From: Rana temporaria
Lineage: Eukaryota; Chordata; Amphibia; Anura; Ranidae
Length of the DNA stretch: 64,000 bases
Assembly (NCBI RefSeq): GCF_905171775.1
Contig: NC_053492.1
Location: 293,517,599 to 293,581,598 of the forward strand
Direction: 5' to 3'
In this document: one piece after another, positions 20,514-29,835 of the stretch
Layout: the number at the start of each line of letters is the position of its first letter
Numbering within the stretch: the first letter of the stretch is position 1
The notes under the pieces: generated by a model
The model's database searches: none
What the model was told of the DNA's origin: nothing
Seen by the model: only the letters and a program-made list of their open reading frames with translations
Translations under genes and position numbers: made by a program

Positions 20514-20691
20514 GGGCTTGTATCAATAAAAAAATTTATTTTACATTCTATGCTGACCATTGGTGCCTATAAAGTCCATTATTCCTTCAAAATTAAAAAC
20601 TCCCACTTATGTTAGGACGTGGCACCGCAATATCTTAGGACACCCATAGTCCATCCTATGGTTGGTGTTCCTTTATTTTTTATTTCATTCC
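20514..20691 (+). repeat. 3' pseudo-LTR of the right PLE copy
   Basis: Direct repeat of 14220-14398. AATAAA is at 20525-20530 and the CCATAG/CTATGG hairpin at 20644-20661. It extends 89 bp beyond the mirrored end of the left copy and abuts the 15-bp target duplication. Confidence 0.88.
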
Positions 20692-20821
20692 CAACTTCTT
20701 AGGTCGACCATGGTGTGTTCTGACTGAGTGAAACCTGTCCTGTTAAACCGCTGTTGTCACATGCAACAATATAATAAAAATTTACAAAAATGTGAGGGGT
20801 GTGCTCACTTTTGTGAGATAC

Positions 20822-20823
<2 letters not shown>
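20692..20823 (-). mobile_element. Tc1 element, right part
   Basis: Starts with the duplicated target site, continues the Tc1 transposase N-terminal coding region on the minus strand for about 50 bp (to about 20745, RFNRTGFTQ-like), then jumps directly to the terminal inverted repeat (TGTCACATG...GTGAGATACTG). The start of the transposase gene and subterminal DNA are therefore deleted. It ends in a TG microsatellite instead of the expected TA. Confidence 0.85.
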
Positions 20824-20858
<35 letters not shown>

Positions 20859-20859
20859 A
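20824..20859. repeat. (TG)n(TA)n microsatellite
   Basis: Alternating TG then TA dinucleotides directly after the Tc1 right end. Confidence 0.9.
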
Positions 20860-21480
20860 ACTCAGGGGTCTTCATGGCTGAGTTTTAACAAAGCCAAGAC
20901 AACCACTTCCCTGAGTTGGTTCACCTTTTCAGTGCAATGCATCCAGGCATAGGAATTGTGGCCTGTGAGCTTGCTCATCAATATAATTAAAACAGATATT
21001 TTAAGCTAAGTGAGCATACCAATTATTAGAAATGGAACATGTTTTACATCTTAAGCATCTGAAATGAAAAAATCTTTAGGTATTTTCCTTCTTTTGGCAT
21101 ACATCACTATGTATAAATAATTTAAAGCTGAAATGTAATGTCAACTTTTTTTTTTTTTTTTTTACCCAGGATAAAAAGATGTTATAGTGTATGGGAAGTT
21201 GCCTTCCTCTTCTCTAGAAAGTTAATTTCTACAGTATATTAAATAATTGTCTTTAGTTGGTTACAACTTCTCTTTTCCTTTCATATTCTGTTGACATGTT
21301 TTACATGAAACTGTTTAGCATTCAGAATATGGATTTGGATAACCTGATTCATTTTTCAGCATTAATATCCCTCAATGATAACACATACACAATATAATAG
21401 TTTACAAAGCTCACCTGCGCAGTAGCTGGTACTAACTATATTTGGAGTGCATTACGGTTTACTTGCAGCTGAAATAAGTT
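20860..21480. other. No gene recognised
   Basis: AT-rich, with a T-run near 21148-21163. No repeat ends or coding signal. Confidence 0.45.
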
Positions 21481-21957
21481 CTTTAAAGGAGTTGTAAAGG
21501 AAACATTTTTTTTTTGCTGAAATGACTGTTTACAGGGTATAGAGACATAATAGTTAACTGATTCCTTTTAAAAGTGATTAAAAATAGATAAAAATCAATC
21601 ATATAATGTACCTGTAGTTTCTAGTTTCGTTTTTGCATGTTGTTTCCTGCTTTTGTGATGTACAGAGCCACAGAGCCAATACAGGGCAGTGATGGTTTGG
21701 AAAACAAAACTGATTGGTGCTGAGGGGTTTTAGACACACAGTAATCACACCTCCTTGATTAGTGACCACAGAGAGAAAGCTCCCAGTACTGTGGTTATCA
21801 GGAAACAGACAACCAGAAAGTGTGGAGATCAGAGAAGAATTACAGCAAAAAAGATAGATGAAGGATGGATGGCCGCACTCCAAAAAACGTACAGGTTGTC
21901 TTTTATTAAATGAACAGCAGATACATCACCAGATCAAAACAACAGGAACAGGGGAAC

Positions 21958-21996
21958 AGCCGACGTTTCGCACAAAATCAGTGCTTATTCATGGCT
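21958..21996 (-). ncRNA. Hammerhead-like fold, left arm
   Basis: The exact mirror of 22036-22074, read on the minus strand. Confidence 0.5.
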
Positions 21997-22035
21997 AACA
22001 TGCAATAAAACTGTTTGATATATTATTATATTGTT

Positions 22036-22074
22036 AGCCATGAATAAGCACTGATTTTGTGCGAAACGTCGGCT
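22036..22074 (+). ncRNA. Hammerhead-like fold, right arm
   Basis: Helix I AGCC...GGCT. A first core strand ATGAATAA (degenerate CUGAUGAA). Helix II GCAC-TGATTTT-GTGC (four perfect pairs). The invariant GAAA. A self-complementary ACGT as minimal helix III, then C at the cleavage position, giving the classical GAAACGUC order. The conserved second half and intact helices argue for ancestry; the decayed first core strand argues against current activity. Confidence 0.5.
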
Positions 22075-22556
22075 GTTCCCCTGTTCCTGTTGTTTTGATC
22101 TGGTGATGTATCTGCTGTTCATTTAATAAAAGACAACCTGTATGGTTTTTGGAGTGCGGCCATCCATCCTTCATCTATCTTTTATGCTTGCCTAGTTCAC
22201 CGCCAGCACCCTTGGAATCCTGTAACAGTGTGTGACCGTATAGTAGACCCACCTGGAGCGGTGACTTTCTTTCTTCTATTCGCTTAAGAATTACAGCAAC
22301 TTGAGAGCAAAAACGAACAATGAGGATATGAAAACAGCACTACATTAAGGTAAAGGAAGCTATTAAGATAAAAAAAATTCCTTTACAGACCCTTTAAGTA
22401 ACCATATGATAGCCACGTTTATTAGCACTAATATTGACACTTTTTATATAGGCACCAACTTTTTTGCATAGATTTGTTCTGCCACCACCACCCAAATGAA
22501 ATAATAATTTTTGCTGTAATAGTAAAAATTGTGCCTGGAGTTTAGAGTAGGGGTTA

Positions 22557-23849
22557 TGCCGCGTACACACGATCATTTTTCGGCGTAAAAAACGCGTTAT
22601 TTAAAAAAAATGTAATTTAAAATGATCGTGTGTGGGCTTCACGTCATTTTTCGGGTTCGGAAAAACGACAATTTTTTTTTCCGAGCATGCTGCATTTTTT
22701 AACGACGTTTTAAACAATGTCATTTTTCGGGTTGTAAAAAATGATTATGTGTGGCCTAAAACGACATTAAAAACCCACGCATGCTCAGAAGCAAGTTATG
22801 AGACGGGTGCAAGGAAAAGGGGGGTTAGAACTGCGCCATGGCACCCAGACTTCGTGTGTTATAAAGTCAATTGGATAAAGTAGACTTCAGGGTTTAAAAA
22901 GAAGAAAGTCAATAAAATTCTCCAGGGGTTCCACGATCCTAATGTACGGAATGATGAATCCCACCCAGATGGTCCACACTTATTCCATATATAACTCGAC
23001 TGCCAGAGTCATGAGCAGCTTACCAGATCATTGACTTAAAACAGCAGTCGACTGTGACCCAGCCGCGGCCTTTAAGGAGAGGAGGGGGGGGGAGACCCAC
23101 TTCCTAGATGTATCACTCACTCCCCAGAGATTGACAGAGGCGCAGAGTCTATGAGAGAGGGTCCACCGTGATTCACAGCACACTATGTGTGAAATCCCAC
23201 CACCGATATTAGAAGCAGCTTACCAGAACTCCAATCATAAACAACAGTCGGCTATGACCCAGCCGCGGCCTTTGGGGAGATTCCACTCCCTGGATGAAAT
23301 CACCACTTGCACCCTCGATAATTAACAATGGTGTCACCGCACAAAAAAGAAAACGGCAAACATAGCGTAACTCCGTGGGATAGGTTATTTATTAAAACAA
23401 TAAAACAATAAAAAAGGGTTACTCACATAATGTAGTAATCACAAGGAGCATTTGAAATTGCCGGCCGGCATGTAACAGAGCGAAGCCCTTACTCCAAACG
23501 TAATGACGTCACCGCATGAGACGGGTGCGCTCGTTCTGGTAAAACTACCGTTTATAATGGAGTAAGCACATTCATCATGCTGTAACAGACAGAAAAGCGT
23601 GAATCGTCTTTTACTAACACGGAATCAGCTAAAGCATCCCCAAGGGTGGCGTCATCCGCATGGAACTTCCCATTTATAGTGCCGTTGTAAGTGTTGTACG
23701 TCATCGCTCTTTGCTAGAGCATTTTTTAAAAACGATGGTGTGTGGGCAACGTCGTTTTATTGATGAAGTTGGAAAAACGTTGTTTTTTCTACATGCTGAA
23801 AAACGTTGTTTTTTTTTTCATGCCGAAAAATGATCGTGTGTACGCGGCA
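22557..23849. mobile_element. Harbinger-like MITE with TTA duplication, interrupted
   Basis: The ends TGCCGCGTACACACGATCATTTTTC and its complement are exact inverted repeats; TTA flanks both sides (22554-22556, 23850-23852). The element holds a 0.7-kb retroelement at 22811-23515. Subterminal CATTTTTCGG/AAAACGACG words repeat in both halves. Non-coding. Confidence 0.78.
22811..23515 (-). mobile_element. Retroelement fragment, possibly PLE-related
   Basis: Flanked by the 13-bp duplication ATGAGACGGGTGC (22798-22810 and 23516-23528). It contains a tandem duplication of about 200 bp: GCTTACCAGA, CAGTCG, TGTGACCCAGCCGCGGCCTTT near 23016-23076, again near 23216-23276. A CpG/CRE-type end (GTAATGACGTCACCGC) is at its right side. 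On the minus strand both repeats include TCTGGTAAGC, the donor-like word also found at 29621-29630. An AATAAA-type word is near 23380. No coding frame, and no inverted partner arm here. Confidence 0.55.
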
Positions 23850-23852
23850 TTA

Positions 23853-25660
23853 GGGTTTAGGTTCAGACATTCTAATAACGATTATGTTCATGGGTTAGGT
23901 TACAGTGAATCATTGGGTGTTACGTTTTGTTATAAGCGTTAGGCTAGAGGTCAGAAACTATTTGTTTTTTTGAGTGTCAAAGATTTCTGAAATAAATTGT
24001 GGTAACATTTGATTCTGAAAACACAGTATGTAGGCTAAAATTTCAAAACTCTTGAGTGCAAAGCCATCAAAAAAATGTTTTCTGTAGCCCAAAACAAAGA
24101 TACCAACATCAGAACTAAAGACATGCTGGTAGGTTAATTGGATCCTGTCTAAATTGGCCCTAGTATATGTATGAATGCAAGCGCGTCAGGATCCTACGGG
24201 GTAAATGATCGTGCTATATCAAGATGCCACTCAATTCAAAACTTAACTCAACTCAGAAAAATGTGTCACTTTTTAGAGTTTAAAAGCCGTGCTTTGGCCA
24301 TGCAGTGCAATGTAACAGGTTAATGTTAATGTTAGTGCTGAACTCCCCAGCAGTGCAAATGTATTTTCCATTTGATTGGACATCAATCCATTCAACCATC
24401 GGGTGTAAAGGGAGGCTGGTTGTAAGCTTTGAGTTGTTGGAATCATGGCTTTTACCCGACTACTCAACATGTGACAGTGCTGATTGGTCCAGTGCTGTCA
24501 CATGGAGTAAGTCACATGCTACTGCATACCTACAATTATTGGTTGTTTCATTTAGCTCCTGGTGGCTAAATGTAACAAAAGGTTGAACAGAGAAAAGCTA
24601 CGTATATGCTGCAGAAGATTGGGGATAGGAGTGGGATGATGGAGCTTTTAGTACGCCCATTGCTTTGCTATGAATGGGCAAAGCACATGTCTGCTTTTAG
24701 CAATAGGACAATAATACTTATTTAGGTGCATCTGTACTGTACACTTTACATTTACTTAAAGAATATCTTTGCCTACAATGACATTGAGTCAGACATACAG
24801 CTTTCATAGTAGTGAGGAGCATGCGCTTTGCAGATTGTAGAGCAGTAGTATTTATATGCAAACTACAGCTCAGGGAAGAGGATTGTATGCTTTTGCTGGA
24901 AATCCTTTTTAGAAAAATATATTGCTGAGAGGAGTTAGTATAAAAAACTAAAAGTAAGGGTCATTATACACGTTACAATCTGGCCATACAATCTTTGTAA
25001 AAAGAACTTTGGATTTACCAAGTGTATGTACTATGCAGACCTACCTAATATTGCAAACAGGCAGGCAGGCCCTTGTACAACATAGTGTACTTTTTCAGCA
25101 TACATGGGTGCTATCCCAACTGGCTAATCAAGATGACCAAAGACCTAGCACCTGGAGGAAGATGAGAAGAGGCTGTTAGTACCAGTAAGAGATCTCACAT
25201 ATTGCATTGTTGGAGTGGGGTAGCGTTAGATGGACTGCACTAAAGCTTAACTCCACTCCAGCTAACATTTTTTGAGCAGTTACAGTAACAGATTTATTGT
25301 TACATTTGGGATAATACATTTTTGTAATGGGTTAATACCAGTTTAATTGATTTACCTTCTAAATCTGTTTAGGCAGGCCATAGACAGGCTTGACGGGAAT
25401 CCTTCCTGTGGAGCAATTGTCTGCTCCCGACAGGGCTGGGAGGGGAAAGCTGTCCCTGCCAGGAGAAGACAGTGATTATTGCTTTTGGCTATAGCAGCCA
25501 CTAGTGATAATTGCAAGTGAATCTGGCAGGCTTTTTTCACCCAAGTTGATCGACAAATCAACTTGGTACATTTAGCCTGCCCAAACATGGTTTGCATCTC
25601 CGCCAGTTCAGCAGGAACCGGCTGAGATTCGTACTGTCTATGGCTGACCTTAGACAAATT
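23853..25660. other. Mostly unassigned; LINE-tail fragment at about 24113-24180
   Basis: The only recognisable item is AAGACATGCTGGTAGGTTAATTGG followed by CTAAATTGGCCCTAGTATAT (about 24117-24170). It shares its end with 52097-52120 and resembles the 3' tail of an L2-like vertebrate LINE. The rest shows no repeat ends or coding signal. Confidence 0.45.
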
Positions 25661-26021
25661 TAAAGGGGTTGTAAAGGGTCGTTTTTTATTTTCTAAATAG
25701 GTTCCTTTAAGCTAGTGCATTGTTGGTTCACTTACCTTTTCCTTCGATTTCCCTTCTAAATGTTTTTTTCTTTGTCTGAATTTCTCACTTCCTGTTTCTC
25801 CTCAGTAAGCTTTCCACCATCATCCAAGCTGTGGAAAGTCAGCCAGAACAGCTTACTGAACACCTTACTGAGGAGGAATAGGAAGTGAGAAATTCAGACA
25901 AAGAAAACAAAGAAAACAACATTTAGAAGGGAAATTGAAGGAAAAGGTAAGTGAACCAACAATGCACTAGCTTAAAGGAACCTATTTAGAAAATAAAAAA
26001 CAAACCTTTACAACTCCTTTA
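25661..26021. mobile_element. Palindromic MITE (TAAAGGGGTTGTAAAGG ends)
   Basis: The left arm (25661-25830) and right arm (25850-26021) are inverted complements: CTTACCTTTTCCTTCGATTT against AATTGAAGGAAAAGGTAAG, and CACTTCCTGTTTCTCCTCAG against CTGAGGAGGAATAGGAAGTG. It can form a hairpin of about 170 bp. Full-length reference for the fragments at 2446 and 21484. Non-coding. Confidence 0.78.
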
Positions 26022-27435
26022 ACAACCTTTAATTTGCATCAACTTTGCACCACAAGAGCTCAATGATGTGAACTATTTATTTCTTTGAGCTGCTCAGGTA
26101 ATGTTTAGGGTATACTGCATGTGAAATTGTGAACCCTTACCTTGTAAAACCCATTCCATTTGAAATAGAAATACAAGGCACAACATTTATGTATACATGT
26201 AAAAACATAAATACATTTGTCTTTTTTTTTATGTGATCACATGATCCTTATTCTCATTTTTATAAGTTGCTTAGAGAGCAAGGGGTAGAGACCCACAGGG
26301 GTCAGCAGGAGGCAGAGAAATAGCAGTACACTGATCTTTCAAATAAAGAGCTGTGCAGGGGGGGTGTCTACACAAGTCTGACCATTGGAGTACATGCGGG
26401 CTGTGATCCCAGGTAGAAAGCAAAGAAGAAAACTGACCAAGTTGGGATGAATGAGCTTCCATGCCCTGGCATGGTCAGTTTAAAAAAGCAAATCAGAGAG
26501 ACTGACAGGATCATCATATATTTCACACAAAGGAAGCAATGTAAAGGAAACAGGATACTTTTTCATACAAGTACATGGTACAACAGACACATGTCAGGCA
26601 TATGAAATGTGGAATAACATACTTTAGTAAGGTTTTCTCCAATCAGAACATCATCACACAATGCCTAGAATACCTGAAAAAAAATGACACCTATTATTTT
26701 TTTTTTCTTTTGGGATGGTCCTTCTACGGTGCATCCAATTTTTTTTTTCAGTGGGTAGTCCTGAATGTTCCCTCATGAGTAACTAATTTGTGGCCATCTG
26801 CACCAGTATCATCTGCATTAATCTGTTATAAAGCTTTCTCTCGGTTCAGCTTAACAAAAAAATAAAAGTCCACATTCGTCAACATGTGTCTATACGTAGT
26901 TCCCTGGAAACTTCCCTTAACCAACACTACCTACAGTACACTAACAGCAACCAAATAAAATGCAGTCTCACATAAGAAGTTTTGGCAAACATGGTCACAA
27001 AGTAGTTGCTATTTAAAATATTTTACAGTAAGATTGAATTTAATTAGTGCACTTCAGGTGTCTTTTTTTTAAAAGTCTGTGTGCTAATTGTAGTGTCAGG
27101 GCTCTTTTTGAGCTGGAACGTGGCCGAGCTTGATTCTGCCACGTATTGTACTAGGACTGTGTTCACTGTTATCTACTCTCTTTTGCTTGGAATTCTATGT
27201 TTACAATAGACAGTGCACCTCTCCCAGCAGCTTCCGCTCAGAGCTTGAACTGCCCTGCCAAGAATTGCAATCAGGGTCACAACAAGGAAAGGACAGCTGC
27301 TGGGCACAGTGTTTTTATAGGTGGGAAGGGAGGCATTGCATGCTGAGCTGCAGCCTGGTGCCTGGACCCCAACCTGATAATATTGCTGCTGCTGATGTTT
27401 GCCAATGGGGGAGGCAGACAAGGGTACAGAGCTGA
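26022..27435. other. No gene recognised
   Basis: Mixed sequence with short frames of no evident function. No repeat ends identified. It passes into a G-rich minisatellite at the right. Confidence 0.4.
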
Positions 27436-28593
27436 GTTGTGGACAGGAGTGTAAAGGTGATGTGTAGAATGGGAAAGTATCCTGAGGAGAGTTGTGAATG
27501 GGGCATGCAGAGGTGAGTTGTGGATAGGGGGTGCAGAGTCAATATGTGGACAGGGGGTGCAGAGGTTAATTGCGGACAGGTGGTACAGAGGTGAGTTGCA
27601 GACAGGGGTGTATAGGTGAGTTGTGAACAAGGGTGCAGGAGAAAGTTGTGGACAAGTATGAAGAGGGTGAATGAGGATACGAAAGTGAGTTGTGGACAGT
27701 GGTAGCAGAGGGGAGTTGTGAACAGATGGTGCAGAGGGGAGTTGCAGACAGGGGGCGTAGAGTTTTGAACGGGGTGCACAGGTGAATTGTGGACAGAGAT
27801 GAAGAGGGGAGTTATGGAGAGGGGTGCAGAGATAATCTGTGGACAGTTGTGTATGTGGGTGCAAAGTTGAGCTGCATACCAGGGGTGTAGAGGTGAGCTT
27901 TGGATAAGGATGAGAAAGTGAGTTGTGGCCAGGGGTGCAGAGATGATTTGTGATGGGAAAAGTGTGCAGAGGTGAGCATGGATGGGGGGGGGGTGCAGAG
28001 GTGAGTTGTGGACAAGTAGTGCAGAGGTGAGTTGCAGATAGGGGGGTGTAGAGGTGAGTTGTAAATGGGGGTGCAGAGGTGAGTTGCGGACAGGGATATC
28101 AAGGAGAGTTTTGGAAAAGGTGCAGGGATGATCTGCTGACAGTTGTCAGGGATGAAGAGGAGAGTTGTGGAGAGGGGTGCAGAGATAATCTGCAGACAGT
28201 TGTGGATGTGGGTGCAAAGGTGAGCTGCAGACCAGGGGTGTAGAGGTGAGCTTTGGATAAGGATGAGAAAGTGAGTTGTGGACAGGAGTGCAGAGATGAT
28301 TTGTGAGCATGGATGGGGGGGGGGGGGTGCAGAGGTGAGTTGTGGACAAGTAGTGCAGAGGTGATTTGTAGACACTGGGCTGTAGAGGTGAATTGTAAAT
28401 GGGGGTGCAGAGGTGAGTTGCGGACAGGGATATGAAGGAGAGTTTTGGACAAGGTGCAGGGATGATCTGCTGACAGTTGTCGATGGGGGTGCAAAGGTGA
28501 GCTGTGAATGAAGATGCAAAAGTGAGCAGTGAATGGTTTGGTGCAGAGGTAAGCTTTGGATGGGGACAGAGGAGAGTTGTGAACAGTGGGTGG
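27436..28593. repeat. G-rich minisatellite with higher-order duplication
   Basis: About 40 imperfect units of 25-30 bp with the core GTGCAGAGGTGAGTTGTGGACAGG. The plus strand is G-rich and C-poor. A larger block is duplicated: about 27808-28145 and 28161-28490 share the same unit order, including a G-run (GATGGGGGGGG) and GATCTGCTGACAGTTGTC. Minus-strand frames of up to 292 codons across it are Ser/Pro/Leu/Thr/His-rich artefacts. Confidence 0.85.
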
Positions 28594-28609
28594 CAGAGAT
28601 TAACAATGC

Positions 28610-29819
28610 AAAAATAGAAAAAAATACAGCGCTACGTGAACAACAATAAGAAGCAGCAACTAAAAAGTGATATACACACAAAATAGACAATGGAAAAAAT
28701 GTAGTTGCGCTGTGATAAACTATAAAGAACTGTAAAAACTATAACAAGTGATGATAAAAAATACAAATGAAGCAATAACAATTGTGTTAAAACATAAGTT
28801 CAGTGAAGTCAAAAGAAAACACGATTGAAATGAATTCTTCTACGATTCAAAAATTAAGGAAATCCACCACCAAAAGTGAAGACACCATAAGGAATGCGGG
28901 CTTACCAGATGGCAAGCAAAGATGGCTTGCGGCTGTAAACCCCAGCCCGGGCCTTTAACATGGACTGCAGCACACACCAGTGGAAATTTTCAATGGATCC
29001 TCAAAGGCACAGATGTCCCCAAGTAGATTTCGTCACACAAATGACGTTGTCTGGGGCACAGGCGATGCACTGACGTATCACATTAAATACAATATCAGGA
29101 AACCAAGCCTCGATCTGAGTCGAGCACTCCGAAAAGTCGCGTATGGTAGCCTGGAGGTTTAAAAGCAATCGTATTAGCAAGGAGAAGAACTCCAAACCTC
29201 AATCAGGAAACCAGACCTCGAATTGAGTCGAGGACTCCGATGACTCGTGTATGGTAGCCTCTTGACTGGTCACAATTACTGGAGTACAGCCTTTTCTTAC
29301 TAGAAAGAACAGCAGTGAAGGTTTCTGAAGACAATGTCCGGGATTTCCAGAGCTGTAGTCTGAATACACGGTTTACAAGCATCCCAAAACTGGAGCGTGT
29401 TCACTCTGTGCCGCCCGTGACAAGGACAGTTTGTCGGATGGATGAAGGAAGCGCTGGAGGTCAGCAAAAGTTCCGCCTACTTCAATTATAGGACTGGATG
29501 GACTTCTTCCAACCCGCTGTGTGCGCACAGTCACACATGCGCACACAGCGGGTGGGAAGAAGCCCCTCCAGTCCTATAATTGAATTAGGCGGAACTTTTG
29601 CTAGCCATCTTTGCTTGCCATCTGGTAAGCCTGCATTCCGTATGGTGTCTTCACTTTTGGTGGTGGATTTCCTTAATTTTTGAATCGTAGAAGAATTCAT
29701 TTCAATCGTGTTTTTTTTTGCACTTCACTGAACTTGTTGTTTTAACACAATTGTTATTGCTTCATTTGCATTTTTTATCAACACTTGTTATAGTTTTTAC
29801 AGTTTTTTATAGTTTATCA
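28610..29819. mobile_element. Inverted-pair retroelement insertion, non-coding
   Basis: Flanked by the 16-bp duplication CAGAGATTAACAATGC (28594-28609, 29820-29835) at the edge of the minisatellite. The left (minus) copy runs from 28610 to about 29520 and the right (plus) copy from about 29530 to 29819. The arms match as inverted repeats (GCTTACCAGATGGC at 28900 against GCCATCTGGTAAGC at 29617). The left copy extends 102 bp further outward, so this is the mirror-oriented form of the geometry at 8746 and 21849. The centre holds a second perfect dyad, CCCGCTGTGTGCGCAC/GTGCGCACACAGCGGG (29513-29552). No coding frame; no hammerhead core recognised. Confidence 0.75.
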
Positions 29820-29835
29820 CAGAGATTAACAATGC

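Larger units (their letters stand above)
8746..20691. mobile_element. Penelope-like retroelement: two head-to-head copies in one insertion
   Basis: A single 11.9-kb insertion flanked by the 15-bp duplication CAACTTCTTAGGTCG (8731-8745 and 20692-20706) inside a Tc1 element. It contains a 5'-truncated minus-strand copy (8746-14216), a 3-bp TTT join, and a longer plus-strand copy (14220-20691) with pseudo-LTRs at both ends. The copies face away from a central spacer, so their 3' ends are outermost. Both carry the same intact RT/GIY-YIG ORF. Mirror coordinates add to 29347 or 29348 throughout, so the arms differ in length by only single bases. An inverted truncated partner beside a full copy is a known habit of Penelope-like elements. 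Confidence 0.92.
21849..22285. mobile_element. Compact inverted-pair element with two hammerhead-like folds
   Basis: Flanked by the 14-bp duplication AAGAATTACAGCAA (21835-21848 and 22286-22299). The arms 21849-21997 and 22034-22183 are near-perfect inverted copies around a 36-bp AT-rich centre. The right copy continues 102 bp further (22184-22285). It has no coding capacity. Each arm carries the same hammerhead-like segment and an AATAAA-type word (TTTAATAAAAGA on the plus strand). The geometry copies the large PLE insertion, so I infer a short PLE or PLE-mobilised RNA. Confidence 0.75.
21484..22397. mobile_element. TTTAAAGGAGTTGTAAAGG-type MITE, interrupted
   Basis: The left end TTTAAAGGAGTTGTAAAGG pairs with the right end CCTTTACAGACCCTTTAA at 22380-22397. 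Without the insertion at 21849-22285 and one copy of its 14-bp duplication the element would be about 460 bp. Same family as 25661-26021. Non-coding. Confidence 0.7.

Noticed and set aside
8746..20691. Assembly artefact as the cause of the large inverted repeat
   Set aside because: The target duplication, asymmetric outer ends, 3-bp join and unique 14220-15130 spacer fit a real insertion. It is not fully excluded without long reads.
27436..28593. CRISPR-like spacing of repeats
   Set aside because: Units are contiguous and imperfect without unique spacers, and the context is a vertebrate genome.
27277..28690. Minus-strand open frames of 195 and 292 codons
   Set aside because: They are the reverse reading of the G-rich minisatellite; the protein is a low-complexity repeat that changes composition by frame and has no start context or domain.
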